The position numbers and the translations under genes are program-made. The notes beneath the pieces were generated by a model. The model searched no databases. It saw only the letters and a program-made list of their open reading frames with translations, and was not told where the DNA came from. Shown here in pieces: positions 1 to 8,949 of a DNA stretch of 64,000 nucleotides. Every line of letters begins with the position of its first letter. The stretch's first letter is position 1. This DNA is from Paracoccaceae bacterium (lineage in GTDB: Bacteria > Pseudomonadota > Alphaproteobacteria > Rhodobacterales > Rhodobacteraceae), in the NCBI GenBank assembly GCA_013214575.1, contig JABSSD010000021.1:1-64000 (forward strand), read 5' to 3'.

Positions 1-96
1 AGTATCGCACGGATCTCAGGACGCCCCAGTTTCCGGAACGGTGGAATATGACCCAACAGGCTTTCATCCAGTTTTCTCAATATCCCAACCCCAAGT

Positions 97-110
97 TTGC
101 TGAAGAACAA
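97..110 (+). promoter_or_regulatory. FNR/Nnr-type box upstream of pseudoazurin gene
   Basis: Sequence TTGCTGAAGAACAA, a TTG-N8-CAA dyad of the CRP/FNR superfamily type. Its centre lies about 65 bp before the ATG at 169. A sister box stands before nirK (2945-2958) and shares the AACAA half. In denitrifying rhodobacters such boxes bind NnrR/Nnr or FNR proteins; that a regulator binds here is inference. Confidence 0.5.
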
Positions 111-168
111 AGACCAACAATTCCCCATACCCTAATATCAACGCAAGACAAGGGCTTCTAATTTCGCA

Positions 169-636
169 ATGAAAGAAATCAACATGTTTGCAAAACTCAC
201 CCTGATGACTGCCGCCGCCGCATTATTTGCCAGTGTCGCAGCCGCCGAAACCTTTGAAGTTCGGATGCTCAACAAAGGCGAAGACGGATCCATGGTCTTT
301 GAACCTGCCTTTGTTGCCGCACAGCCGGGCGATACCATCACCTTCATCCCGTCCTCCAAGGGCCACAATGCCGAAACCATCAAAGGCATGTTCCCAGAAG
401 GGTTTGACAAATTTAAAAGCAAGATCGGCAAGGAATTCTCGATCACTCTGGATCTAGAAGGTCTCTATGGGATCAAATGCACCCCGCATTATGGCATGGG
501 TATGGTTGCGCTGATCCAGGTTGGGGAGCCCGTCAATCTGGAGCTAGCTGCCGCCGTCAAGCAAAAAGGCAAAGCAAAGAAACGTTTTGCGCCGCTGTTC
601 GAACAGGTCACCTCCGAAATCGCGGCATCGAACTAA
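169..636 (+). CDS. Pseudoazurin (blue copper electron carrier)
   Basis: Small periplasmic type-1 copper protein that carries electrons from the cytochrome chain to copper nitrite reductase. The 155-residue product starts with a signal peptide ending near AAA-ETFEV (residue 26). The copper ligands are visible: His66 in SKGHNAE, then Cys104, His107 and Met112 in the CTPHYGMGM loop, the pattern of pseudoazurin rather than amicyanin. ATG at 184 is an alternative start giving a cleaner 21-residue signal peptide; neither start has a strong ribosome site. The gene faces the nirV-nirK genes, ends in a strong terminator and has an FNR/Nnr-type box upstream, so co-regulation with nirK is likely. Confidence 0.93.
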   Translation: MKEINMFAKLTLMTAAAALFASVAAAETFEVRMLNKGEDGSMVFEPAFVAAQPGDTITFIPSSKGHNAETIKGMFPEGFDKFKSKIGKEFSITLDLEGLYGIKCTPHYGMGMVALIQVGEPVNLELAAAVKQKGKAKKRFAPLFEQVTSEIAASN

Positions 637-674
637 CCTAGGCTTTATCCAAAATCATCCGCTGATGTTGGACC

Positions 675-708
675 GGGGCGGCATGTGCAAACATGCTGCC
701 CCTTTTTT
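675..708 (+). terminator. Rho-independent terminator of pseudoazurin gene
   Basis: Twelve-base stem (675-686 with 691-702, one mismatch) around a GCAA loop, followed by six T. It lies 38 bases after the pseudoazurin stop codon. Confidence 0.9.
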
Positions 709-825
709 GGCTGCAATAATTCTGCGACAAATAACTTCTCCAACAGAGGATGGCGCAACTGGGCGAAACAGCGGCTCACCCAATTGCACCAGACCCTTGG
801 GCGCCCTTAGGGCGGCTGGGTCGGG

Positions 826-1653
826 TCAGCCCCCTCGCACCAGTCGAAAGCCAAGATGGTCTGGAGGAATGCCAACAGCGCAGCCTCCCACTTTGGCATC
901 CCGAACAAAATCAATGATAAACGCCCGGTGTTTGCCCTGCACCGCGCGCACACCGCAATAACTGGTTTGTTGGGTAATTTCGCGGCCGTCCTCGGACAGC
1001 TGCCCATTCACAAAGCAGCTTTCAGTCCATTCCCAGACATTGCCAGCCATGTCGGAGACGCCAAACTCGTTGTCGCCAAAATGCCCCCGTGGATGAATTT
1101 CAATATCAGTGTCGCCCCGGACCGTCAGCAATTTACGATAATTGGCCAGCCAGCGCTTGGAGGGGTCGCCCTCGTCCTTGCTGATCTCCAGCCCGGCATC
1201 CACGTAACGGTCGCCCGCAGCGCGCACCCATTCATCGTCAGTCGGCAAACGCCAGGTTTCCAGCGTCATCTGCGAAAACCAGCGGGCAAAACCAGTGGCG
1301 TCCACATAGCTGATATCAACTTGCGGCGCATTCGCCAAGCCGGACACCACTGTCGGGTTACAGGCCCCAGCCGCAACACAGAGCCCATATTGCGCCTCGC
1401 TGACCGGGTATTTCATGATTTGGAAATCTGTGTCGGCGCGGCGAAATTCGCGCGGCGCATCGACAGCACGGGTGCCGATGCGAAAATCACCGGAGGGGCG
1501 ATAGCTGTAAGAGCCGGCAGGAATGACCACGATCTCCGGCAAATCCGTTATCTGTGGCGCTGCGGGCCACCACATCACAGCCGCCACAGCCGCCACAGTC
1601 AGTGCAGCGCCGGTGGCGCAGAGGGTGGAAAGAGTAACATAGGGTCGCATCAC
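826..1653 (-). CDS. nirV: NirV-like formylglycine-generating-enzyme-fold protein
   Basis: Accessory protein commonly found beside nirK; its biochemical role is not settled. The 275-residue product has an N-terminal hydrophobic segment (about 9-29), so it is exported or membrane anchored, followed by an FGE-sulfatase (SUMF1) fold with the typical motifs WRLPTDDEW (134-142) and GVSDMAGNVWEWTESC (198-213). Position directly after nirK on the same strand is the main support for the NirV name; a terminator-like hairpin lies between them. Two adjacent ATG codons (1653, 1650) are both possible starts. Confidence 0.88.
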   Translation of the reverse strand: MMRPYVTLSTLCATGAALTVAAVAAVMWWPAAPQITDLPEIVVIPAGSYSYRPSGDFRIGTRAVDAPREFRRADTDFQIMKYPVSEAQYGLCVAAGACNPTVVSGLANAPQVDISYVDATGFARWFSQMTLETWRLPTDDEWVRAAGDRYVDAGLEISKDEGDPSKRWLANYRKLLTVRGDTDIEIHPRGHFGDNEFGVSDMAGNVWEWTESCFVNGQLSEDGREITQQTSYCGVRAVQGKHRAFIIDFVRDAKVGGCAVGIPPDHLGFRLVRGG

Positions 1654-1670
1654 GTCACCTCATCAGGGGT

Positions 1671-1699
1671 AAAAAAGGGCGACCGCAAAGCGGCCGCCC
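1671..1699 (-). terminator. Terminator/attenuator between nirK and nirV
   Basis: Stem GCGGCCGCCC / GGGCGACCGC (1690-1699 with 1677-1686, one mismatch) and three-base loop. Read on the minus strand it is followed by six T (complement of 1671-1676). It stands after the nirK stop and before the nirV start, so nirV may be read only by partial read-through. Confidence 0.75.
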
Positions 1700-1729
1700 T
1701 TGAACGTCACGGCAGATCGGCGGCCTTGT

Positions 1730-2881
1730 TTATGGCAGCGCAGTCTTACCCTCGTGCATCACGTCGTATTCACTTGGGGCAACAACCTGTTCCATCAGAT
1801 CGTTGTTCCATTCGCCCTCGACCAGAACGTGTGCAGTGGCGCCCAGATTGACCGCCTCGATCAAGTTGTGGTTGACGTAGGCATAGACCCCAGGCTGCAG
1901 GAATGTATACAATGCGGCCCCGGCAGAGCCACCGCGAATGAACCATGTTTCCAGATCACGATCCGGCGCATTGTTGAACTTGCCGGTTTCCCAGACCAAG
2001 TCACCGTGGCCACCAATCAGGTGCGGGCGACTGTCCCGGTTGGCCTGCGAGTGCACAAACAGCACCGTTTCACCCTGATTCGCGATCAGCGCGTTATCGC
2101 CAGTCAACGCGCCCACTTTACCGTTGAAGGTCACGTGGGTTGGGATCAACCCGTTCATCACCTCAAGTGTGTCGCCATAACTGTCGCCGGCATCCTCAAA
2201 GCGCATGTAGTCGCCATTTTTATCTTTGGGAATGTAGAAGTCATTCTCGCCGATGTAATAGATGCGATCATAGCTGACTGGCTTGCCTTCGTGGTCTCTC
2301 AGGCCGTCGCGTGGCAGCACCATAATGGCACCTGACATACCGGAAACGACGTGCCATGGGATCATCGGCCCACCTGGCGCACAGTGATAAACAAAGGTGC
2401 CCGGACGGGTTGCCTTGAACCGCAGAACTGTCTTTTCACCTGGATTGACCAGGGTCAGCGAGCCACCCCCCAGTGCGCCGGTGGCGGCGTGGAAGTCGAT
2501 ATTGTGCTGAAACATGTTTTCTGGCGGATTGTAGAGGGTCAGTTCAACATAATCGCCTTCATGCACCACCATCATCGGCCCTGGCATCGACCCATTGAAA
2601 GTCATCGCCTGCAAATAGGCATCATCGGAAATTTGCACTTCTTTTTCGATGATCTTCATTTCGAACTGAATAACCGCAGGACCGCTTGTCGCGACCTGTT
2701 CATGCTCATGCACAAACGGCGGTTTGAGCAATTTGACTTTACGACGGGGAAGAGTGCTGAGATCGACCGCTTCCGCAGCGGAAGTGTCCATGACTTCTTC
2801 CGACGAAGCCGAGGCCTTGATTGCAAGCGGCGCGGCTGCGACCGCTACAGCACCCATCAGTGTGGCTCTACGTGTCAGCAT
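1730..2881 (-). CDS. nirK: Copper-containing nitrite reductase NirK
   Basis: Reduces nitrite to nitric oxide in the periplasm, the defining step of denitrification. The 383-residue product has an N-terminal twin-arginine-like signal (LTRRATLMG) and two cupredoxin domains. All copper ligands are seen: type 1 His126, Cys167, His177 and Met182; type 2 His131, His166 and His338. The catalytic Asp129 (HNIDFH) and His287 (RPHLIGG) are also present. The linked [10 protein letters not shown] motif is that of class I enzymes. Electron donor is probably the pseudoazurin encoded at 169-636. No nitric oxide reductase genes are in the window. An FNR/Nnr-type box is centred 70 bp before the start. Confidence 0.97.
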   Translation of the reverse strand: MLTRRATLMGAVAVAAAPLAIKASASSEEVMDTSAAEAVDLSTLPRRKVKLLKPPFVHEHEQVATSGPAVIQFEMKIIEKEVQISDDAYLQAMTFNGSMPGPMMVVHEGDYVELTLYNPPENMFQHNIDFHAATGALGGGSLTLVNPGEKTVLRFKATRPGTFVYHCAPGGPMIPWHVVSGMSGAIMVLPRDGLRDHEGKPVSYDRIYYIGENDFYIPKDKNGDYMRFEDAGDSYGDTLEVMNGLIPTHVTFNGKVGALTGDNALIANQGETVLFVHSQANRDSRPHLIGGHGDLVWETGKFNNAPDRDLETWFIRGGSAGAALYTFLQPGVYAYVNHNLIEAVNLGATAHVLVEGEWNNDLMEQVVAPSEYDVMHEGKTALP

Positions 2882-2944
2882 TGGCTATCTCCATATTGGG
2901 ACATTGTTTCACCACTGATCTACTGCGTTTGGTACCGCTCCACG

Positions 2945-2958
2945 TTGTTCCAACGCAA
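2945..2958 (-). promoter_or_regulatory. FNR/Nnr-type box upstream of nirK
   Basis: On the minus strand the sequence is TTGCGTTGGAACAA, a TTG-N8-CAA dyad; the TTGCG half matches Nnr-type sites of rhodobacters. The centre is 70 bp before the nirK start, compatible with activation from about -41.5. No regulator gene is next to it. Confidence 0.6.
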
Positions 2959-3344
2959 ACTTCAAAACCAAATACCGGCCCCTTGGATAGCCTCGCGCCT
3001 GAGCCGGTAAACCATGATGGAGATTATCTTTTTGGGATTCGCCGCCAGGCCCTGACAGTACCGCCTGAAACGCCCCCGCAGGTGCTGATTTTCTCAGCCA
3101 GATCTCTCCGGATCAGGGGATTGCCCCCTCCCAACCCTCCTTTGACAGAGGGCTGGGGGCTGACAGCAAAGGCACCATGCGCACCGGTCTCCTGGTAAAT
3201 GCAGGCAAATTTCCTGGCAAAAGAGTGGGCCAAATATGTTTGAAACCACCGAAAACCCACCGAAGAACCACCGCGAATGGGCCGGAACGAGCCAGCAGAT
3301 GGCCGTTGCCCGTTGGTCAGTTCAAAGCGCCAAAGCGGGCTTTG
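2959..3344. other. Intergenic region upstream of nirK
   Basis: Non-coding stretch between nirK and the PAS protein gene, both on the minus strand. It holds the nirK control region and a GC-rich hairpin at about 3122-3162, in which CCCTC and CCCA tracts pair with GAGGG and TGGG tracts. The hairpin has no T-run, so its role is unclear. No protein-like reading frame stands out. Confidence 0.5.
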
Positions 3345-4583
3345 TTACCGAACCCGATGTGTCTCGAAATCCTGCGATCGAATTTCGTTACTCAACCGAA
3401 CGATGTGATCCAGTTTTTCAGAAATACGAGACTGAAAATCAGCAAGCTGATCGATGATATCGGTCAGTGTTTCTCCGGTGTCCGGCAGCCGCGCACTTTC
3501 AATTTTGCACAGGACACGGGTAGAACTCAGCCCCAGCAAATGACGATGCATGATACTGCAGGCCTGCAAAATGCGGTCGGCCTCGGTTTTCACATCCTGT
3601 AATCCAGCATAGGCCTCGGTAACCCGGTCCGCCGATACCTTACTCAGAATCTTACGTTCTGCATCCACATCCTGATTTTCGAGACTTTGTTCCTCGGCTG
3701 AAAATAACTCGCCGCACTCTCCGATGATCAGGGCCATACACTCGGCGAACAGGCAATTATTGACGGTGCCATTGATACTGGAAAAATTGCTTTTCTCACC
3801 CAGAACATGTGCTTCAAACCACTGTGACATGCTCTCCGACATGGTGCTGTAGTTTTGCGACAGAACGGTTACCGGCCCACCGGCAGGTTCAATGCGTGAG
3901 GCGATAACCCGCAAATTATGCGGAATGGTCCGCATCGCCTGAAATTCTTTAACCAGGCCTTCGCTTTCCTGCTTCAGCGTCTGGGCATTGTGCAGCATCT
4001 TGCGCATGTTTGCGATCGTTGCATTTTGGTTTCGCTTCAGACCGACATCGCGCGCCAATAGTTCTTCGCTGGCAGCATGGGCTGCAAAATGATGATATTT
4101 TTCAAACCCCAACTCTTGCAGCCGGGCCAGTAAACGCATGGCGCTGGCTTGCGGCGTTAGGTTTTCGGTCTGTTCGGCCTTCAGCAGCGCAGCATATTCA
4201 GTTTGGATTGTTGCGAGCAGAGGACTGCTGGGTTTAAAACGAACCGAGAGGTACCCGCCCTCGCAGGGGACCACCATGGCGTAGACCCAATAATAAAGCC
4301 CATCCTTGGTGCGGTTTTTTACATAGGCCCCGATACTGCGGCCGCGCTTGATGGTGTCCCATAGAAGCCAGAACAGGCCCTTGGGCATATCGGGGTGACG
4401 CACCGCCTTATGCGGCGCTCCCTGCAGTTCGTCCCATTCAAAACCTGCAACCCGCTTGAAAAGGTAGTTTCCGGCCTGAATAATCCCGCGTTCATCCGTT
4501 CTTGAAAAAAAACACTCGTGGAGTTGGAATGGAGCTTCGCCGATGGAGGCCTGGTTGCTGATAGTCTGGTCGTGAAAAGACAT
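3345..4583 (-). CDS. PAS-domain sensor with chemoreceptor-like C-terminal region
   Basis: Probable soluble sensor of redox or energy state. Numbered from the ATG at 4619, residues 36-128 form an Aer-type PAS domain (typical RHPDMPKGLF and KNRTKDGLYYWV motifs). The remaining helical part contains a stretch at about 235-268 that resembles the hairpin tip of methyl-accepting chemotaxis proteins but is strongly diverged, so coupling to CheA/CheW is doubtful. There are no membrane segments. The internal ATG at 4583, preceded by GGAA, is preferred over 4619, which has no ribosome site. No chemotaxis genes are nearby. Confidence 0.7.
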   Translation of the reverse strand: MSFHDQTISNQASIGEAPFQLHECFFSRTDERGIIQAGNYLFKRVAGFEWDELQGAPHKAVRHPDMPKGLFWLLWDTIKRGRSIGAYVKNRTKDGLYYWVYAMVVPCEGGYLSVRFKPSSPLLATIQTEYAALLKAEQTENLTPQASAMRLLARLQELGFEKYHHFAAHAASEELLARDVGLKRNQNATIANMRKMLHNAQTLKQESEGLVKEFQAMRTIPHNLRVIASRIEPAGGPVTVLSQNYSTMSESMSQWFEAHVLGEKSNFSSINGTVNNCLFAECMALIIGECGELFSAEEQSLENQDVDAERKILSKVSADRVTEAYAGLQDVKTEADRILQACSIMHRHLLGLSSTRVLCKIESARLPDTGETLTDIIDQLADFQSRISEKLDHIVRLSNEIRSQDFETHRVR

Positions 4584-4619
4584 TGGCAATTTCCGTATAT
4601 AAAAATGATTCGTAGCCAT

Positions 4620-4974
4620 TTTTAAGACACCGAGCTTTTCCAGATCTTAATTGCGGTAATTTTACGTTGCGTAGCCTGCGGAAATTTCATTTTGCTGCTT
4701 GATTTTTCAGATCTCCCGGCGCAACGGCCGGTGCCGGACGCACATCCGTCTGCACATCAGTCTGCGGTCAGCCCAGAACGAAGCATAAATGCCTCTTCTG
4801 GCCCCCAGCTGCACATGATTTCGGCAAGCCTCACAGGGCTGCGTGGGGCAAATTTTGCAAGCGCCGCGCCCTAGCAGATCCACAAAAACACCACTGCAAT
4901 TGAGCCGTCACCATCGAGAGCTCTGTCTTGGCAACCCCATTGCCAAGACCACTGCGCCTTGCGATACCAACAGT
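4620..4974. other. Intergenic region between divergent genes
   Basis: About 355 bp between the PAS sensor gene (minus) and the antiporter gene (plus). The first 80 bp are AT-rich and probably hold the sensor promoter. The antiporter frame stays open up to an ATG at 4843, but this part does not look like protein of the family. Confidence 0.45.
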
Positions 4975-6852
4975 ATGGAAGCCTTTTTGTACCAAGCCAC
5001 GATCTATCTGTCGGCCGCGGTGATAGCGGTTCCAATTGCTGCCCGGCTCGGGTTGGGATCCGTGTTGGGATATCTGGCGGCCGGCATCATGATCGGCCCG
5101 GTTTTTGGGCTGGTTGGCTCTGAAGCCCGTGACCTCCAGCATTTTGCTGAATTTGGCATCGTGATGATGCTGTTCCTGATTGGGCTGGAATTGGAGCCAC
5201 GGGCGCTTTGGGCCATGCGCCACAAGCTGATCGGCCTGGGCGGCCTGCAAATCATCCTGAGCACTCTGGCGCTGATGGGGGCGGCGATGTTGGCCGGTGA
5301 GCCCTGGCAGGTATCATTGGCGATCGGGTTGTCATTGTCGCTGTCATCAACCGCCATCGTCCTGCAAACCCTGTCGGAGAAGGGCCTGATGCAGACCGGT
5401 GGCGGCCGCGCCAGCTTCTCGGTATTGCTGACTCAGGATATCGCAGTCATTCCCATTCTGGCCTTCATGCCACTGCTGGCGGCAAAAAACCTCCTTCAGA
5501 TGTCCGATGATGGCTCCATTCAGCGGGCCAGCAGCGTTGTCACGGACCACGGCGACCGCCTGTCTCTGGTGGACGGCTTGCCCGGCTGGGGCGTCACCTT
5601 GGTCACCATCGGTCTGGTTGCCCTGATTGTGCTTGCAGGGATCTACCTGACCCGTCCGGTTTTCCGCTATATCCACGCGGCCAATATGCGCGAAATGTAT
5701 ACCGCGCTGGCCTTGCTGATCGTGGTTGGCATCTCTTTTCTGATGACATTGGTGGGCCTGTCGCCTGCCCTTGGGGCGTTCTTAGCCGGGGTGGTGCTGG
5801 CCAACTCTGAATTCCGCCACGAGCTGGAGAGCGATCTGACCCCGTTCAAAGGGCTGCTGCTGGGATTGTTCTTTATCACGGTCGGCGCAGGCATCAACTA
5901 TCAGCTGTTTTTGTCCAATCCCGGTGATCTGATTGGGCTGGCGCTCTTGGTGATCGTGGCCAAAGGCAGCATCTTGTATTTCGTCGCCCGTGCCTTTGGT
6001 CTGAAGCGGCGCAATCGCTGGCTGTTCACCCTGGGGCTGGCTCAGGCCGGGGAATTTGGCTTTGTGCTACTGTCGTTTTCCCGCCAATTGGACGTCATCC
6101 CGCCGGCCCTGACTGAAAAACTGCTGTTGATCGTGGCGCTCTCGATGCTGATCACGCCGTTGCTCTTCATCACCTACGACCTGCTGTCGAAACGACTTGG
6201 CGACACAGCAGCCGAACTCGAGCCCGATGAAATCGATGAAGAAGGCCCGGTTATCATCGCTGGCATTGGTCGTTTTGGTCAGATCGTCAACCGGTTGGTT
6301 CGGGCCAGCGGCGTTAAAACCGTGGTGCTCGACTATGACATGAAGTCGATCCAACTGATGCGCCGTTATGGAGTCAAAGGCTTCCTGGGCGACCCCACCC
6401 GCCCAGAGCTTCTCAAGGCTGCAGGCCTGGCCAAGGCTCGGGTATTGGTGGTGGCGCTGGATGACCCCAAGAAAACCGTTCAGATGGTGCGCCAGGTGCG
6501 TCGTATGCAACCGGATCTGCACATCATCGCCCGCGCCCACGACCGCACCCATGTGTTCGAGCTGTATAAGGCCGGTGCCAATGACATCGTCCGCGAATTA
6601 TTCGACAGCTCACTGCGCGCCGGGCGTTATGTTTTGGAGAACATCGGTCTCAGCGAGTATGAGGCCGCCCGGGCAGAACAGACCTTTTATGCCCATGATC
6701 GGATGACCCTCCGCGATCTGGCCGATTACTGGATACCCGGAGTGCCGTCCAGCCTCAACAAAGCCTATATCGCCCGCGCCCGGGAGTTGGAAAAGGACTT
6801 GGAAACGGCGCTGCTGGAACTATACGAGGAAAAGGATCAAAATCAGGCGTAA
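4975..6852 (+). CDS. KefC-type cation:proton antiporter with RCK domain
   Basis: Membrane antiporter of the CPA2 family, probably K+/H+ exchange. About 390 N-terminal residues form the Na+/H+ exchanger fold with a dozen hydrophobic helices; the GLELEPRALW segment and the acidic FLIGLELE stretch are typical. The C-terminal third is a TrkA-N (RCK) domain beginning near VIIAGIGRFGQIV with a Rossmann glycine pattern. Length (625 residues) fits KefB/KefC. The start at 4975 matches the family N-terminus; an in-frame ATG at 4843 would add 44 residues unlike it. No KefF/KefG partner is adjacent, so glutathione gating is not shown. Confidence 0.88.
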   Translation: MEAFLYQATIYLSAAVIAVPIAARLGLGSVLGYLAAGIMIGPVFGLVGSEARDLQHFAEFGIVMMLFLIGLELEPRALWAMRHKLIGLGGLQIILSTLALMGAAMLAGEPWQVSLAIGLSLSLSSTAIVLQTLSEKGLMQTGGGRASFSVLLTQDIAVIPILAFMPLLAAKNLLQMSDDGSIQRASSVVTDHGDRLSLVDGLPGWGVTLVTIGLVALIVLAGIYLTRPVFRYIHAANMREMYTALALLIVVGISFLMTLVGLSPALGAFLAGVVLANSEFRHELESDLTPFKGLLLGLFFITVGAGINYQLFLSNPGDLIGLALLVIVAKGSILYFVARAFGLKRRNRWLFTLGLAQAGEFGFVLLSFSRQLDVIPPALTEKLLLIVALSMLITPLLFITYDLLSKRLGDTAAELEPDEIDEEGPVIIAGIGRFGQIVNRLVRASGVKTVVLDYDMKSIQLMRRYGVKGFLGDPTRPELLKAAGLAKARVLVVALDDPKKTVQMVRQVRRMQPDLHIIARAHDRTHVFELYKAGANDIVRELFDSSLRAGRYVLENIGLSEYEAARAEQTFYAHDRMTLRDLADYWIPGVPSSLNKAYIARARELEKDLETALLELYEEKDQNQA

Positions 6853-6867
6853 ATGCCGCCTGTTTTT
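6844..6867 (+). terminator. Terminator overlapping the antiporter stop codon
   Basis: Stem CAGGCG / CGCCTG (6844-6849, 6857-6862) with the TAA stop in the loop, followed by five T. Confidence 0.75.
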
Positions 6868-6898
6868 GGTTTTAGGGTCCGATGTCTGGTGTCATGGC

Positions 6899-7915
6899 CT
6901 ATCCGTCACTGACGCCAGCCTCGGCGAATGTAGCCATACCACTATGGCAAACAACCGCGCCCTTCAGGATCTGAATGGCCAATGCGGCGCCCGATCCTTC
7001 TCCCAGACGCAGTCCCAGCGACAACAGTGGCTCTTTTCCAAGCTTGGCCAACAAGGCTGCATGTGCGTTTTCAGCGCTTTGGTGACCTGCAATGCAGTGA
7101 TCCAATGCCCCGTCAGCAGTCTGCGCCAGACAGGCCGCCGCAGCGCAACAGATGAAACCGTCGAGAATGACCGGAATACGCAACATACGCGCCGCAGCGA
7201 TTGCCCCGGCCATCGCCACAATCTCCCGTCCGCCGAGATATCTCAATGCATCCAGCCCGTCCCGGATAGCAGAGTGATGCAGAGCCACGCCCTCGCGGAC
7301 CACACGGGTCTTGTTTTCCAGCCCGGCATCATCAACGCCAGTGCCCCGTCCGGTCCAGTCCGCAGCCTCACCGCCAAACAACGCATGCGCCAAAGCCGCA
7401 GCCGAAGTGGTATTGCCAATGCCCATTTCCCCTACAACCAGCAAGTCCGAGGCCGGATCCACCGCGCCCCAGCCTGCCTGCAGCGCCGCCATCAGGCCGG
7501 CCTCATCCAGCGCCGCCCCTTGGGTGAAATCCTGGGTGGGGTGATCCAGTTGCAGGGCCTGGACATCCAACCGCGCCCCCGCCAGAGCAGCAAGCTGATT
7601 GATCGCCGCCCCGCCCTGTTCAAAATTACCCACCATCTGGGCGGTGACTTCCGGCGGAAACGCCGACACGCCCTGTTCGCAAATTCCATGATTGCCGGCA
7701 AAAATGACCACCTGAGGGCTTTCAATTACCGGACGCCCGGTTTGGCGCCAGCCACCGTACCAAATCGCCAGCTCTTCCAGCCGGGCCAAAGCGCCTGGCG
7801 GCTTGGTCAACTGACCATTGCGCTGCTCAGCAGCGGCCAGCGCCCCAGGATCAACAGCAGGCGCTTGAGACAGCAGGGAACGGAAGTGATCTAGATCAGT
7901 CAGCACTGGCAGCAT
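6899..7915 (-). CDS. cobT: Nicotinate-nucleotide--dimethylbenzimidazole phosphoribosyltransferase
   Basis: Activates dimethylbenzimidazole to alpha-ribazole phosphate for the lower ligand of cobalamin. The 338-residue product has the family hallmarks: a central [14 protein letters not shown] motif, the [16 protein letters not shown] segment and the C-terminal [12 protein letters not shown] stretch. Start at 7915 is preceded by GAGG. It is divergent from cobS with only 99 bp between, so the two probably share a control region; no cobalamin riboswitch could be placed there. Confidence 0.95.
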   Translation of the reverse strand: MLPVLTDLDHFRSLLSQAPAVDPGALAAAEQRNGQLTKPPGALARLEELAIWYGGWRQTGRPVIESPQVVIFAGNHGICEQGVSAFPPEVTAQMVGNFEQGGAAINQLAALAGARLDVQALQLDHPTQDFTQGAALDEAGLMAALQAGWGAVDPASDLLVVGEMGIGNTTSAAALAHALFGGEAADWTGRGTGVDDAGLENKTRVVREGVALHHSAIRDGLDALRYLGGREIVAMAGAIAAARMLRIPVILDGFICCAAAACLAQTADGALDHCIAGHQSAENAHAALLAKLGKEPLLSLGLRLGEGSGAALAIQILKGAVVCHSGMATFAEAGVSDG

Positions 7916-8014
7916 AAAAAGCCTCGTTGCATTAAAGGGGACGTCGCGGGTAAAGCGGGTAGCAACTGTTTAACCGCTGCAAACCATACCGCAAGTCCTG
8001 CAAGAGGCCCGCAA

Positions 8015-8773
8015 ATGCGAAAAAACGACATCATCCGGGATATTGCCCTGGCCCTGATCCTGCTGACCCGGCTGCCGCTGCCCAGCCTGCCCAAGCCCTG
8101 GTTTCAGCACCAGGCGCAGGCGGCCTGGGCGTTTCCACTGGCTGGCCTGGCTGTCACCCTGCCTGCCTGCGCCGCAGCGGCACTGGCCCTATGGCTGGGC
8201 CTGCCGGTAACTATCGCCGCCGGGCTGCTGGTGACGGTGCAAATCATACTGACCGGAGCCATGCACGAAGATGGTCTTGCCGATACCGCTGACGGCTTCT
8301 GGGGCGGCTTCACGGTGGAACGCCGCCTGGAGATCATGAAAGACAGCCAGATCGGTACCTACGGGGTGCTGGCGCTGGTGCTGAGCATCAGCCTGCGCTG
8401 GCTGGCGCTGGCGGCGCTTATCCCGCAGGCCGGGCTTTGGCCGGTGCTGGCCCTGGCCCTCCTCAGCCGGGCTGTGATGCCGCTGTTGATGGGGGCCCTG
8501 CCCCATGCGCGCAGCACCGGGCTGTCGCAATCGGTGGGCCGCCCCAGTGCCGCAGCCATGTCCATTGGCCTGGTTCTGGCGCTGCTGGTTTCGATATTGA
8601 TAATCGGCACCACCACCGTCCCTGTCGCCGCGGCCATGGGCCTAACCACCCTCGGCATTGCCCTGCTCGCCCGCGCCAAAATAGGTGGCCAGACCGGCGA
8701 TGTCCTAGGCGCCGGCCAAAATATCGCCGAACTCACCGGGCTGCTGGTGCTGCTGGTGGCGCTGGCAACTTAA
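8015..8773 (+). CDS. cobS: Adenosylcobinamide-GDP ribazoletransferase (cobalamin synthase)
   Basis: Inner-membrane enzyme joining adenosylcobinamide-GDP and alpha-ribazole. The 252-residue product is very hydrophobic, with the conserved GAMHEDGLADTADGFWGG segment (metal-binding acidic residues) and an ERRLEIMKDSQIGTYG motif. Start preceded by AGAGG. It pairs functionally with the divergent cobT. The kinase/guanylyltransferase CobP/CobU is not in the window. Confidence 0.95.
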   Translation: MRKNDIIRDIALALILLTRLPLPSLPKPWFQHQAQAAWAFPLAGLAVTLPACAAAALALWLGLPVTIAAGLLVTVQIILTGAMHEDGLADTADGFWGGFTVERRLEIMKDSQIGTYGVLALVLSISLRWLALAALIPQAGLWPVLALALLSRAVMPLLMGALPHARSTGLSQSVGRPSAAAMSIGLVLALLVSILIIGTTTVPVAAAMGLTTLGIALLARAKIGGQTGDVLGAGQNIAELTGLLVLLVALAT

Positions 8774-8793
8774 CCTCAGCCCGCTGCCCGGCT

Positions 8794-8854
8794 TCATCTG
8801 GCTGAAAATATCCCAGGGGTGAATTGGCCTCAGGTCAAGAGGGGGCAGCGCCCC
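8794..8854 (+). repeat. Dispersed intergenic element, copy 1
   Basis: About 61 bp, from TCATCTGGC to GGGGGCAGCGCCCC, starting 21 bp after the cobS stop in the sense direction. A near-identical copy lies at 41804-41865 on the minus strand, also just after a gene. The 3' end can form a GGGGC/GCCCC hairpin. Confidence 0.8.
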
Positions 8855-8896
8855 TTCCCCAGTGAATCATCCCCTGCCAAATCTTCCTCTGCTACG

Positions 8897-8925
8897 AAAA
8901 AGGGCCGCACCCCACGGCACGGCCC
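8897..8925 (-). terminator. Terminator downstream of carD
   Basis: Stem GGGCCG / CGGCCC (8902-8907 with 8920-8925) followed on the minus strand by five T. It lies 25 bp after the carD stop. Confidence 0.8.
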
Positions 8926-8949
8926 CAATCACTGGCTTCAAGCGGTGGC

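Noticed and set aside
1-168. Partial gene at the left edge of the window
   Set aside because: No frame with convincing coding character before the pseudoazurin gene; only its control region was seen.
7916-8014. Cobalamin riboswitch between cobT and cobS
   Set aside because: The gap is only 99 bp and no B12-box-like conserved segment was seen.
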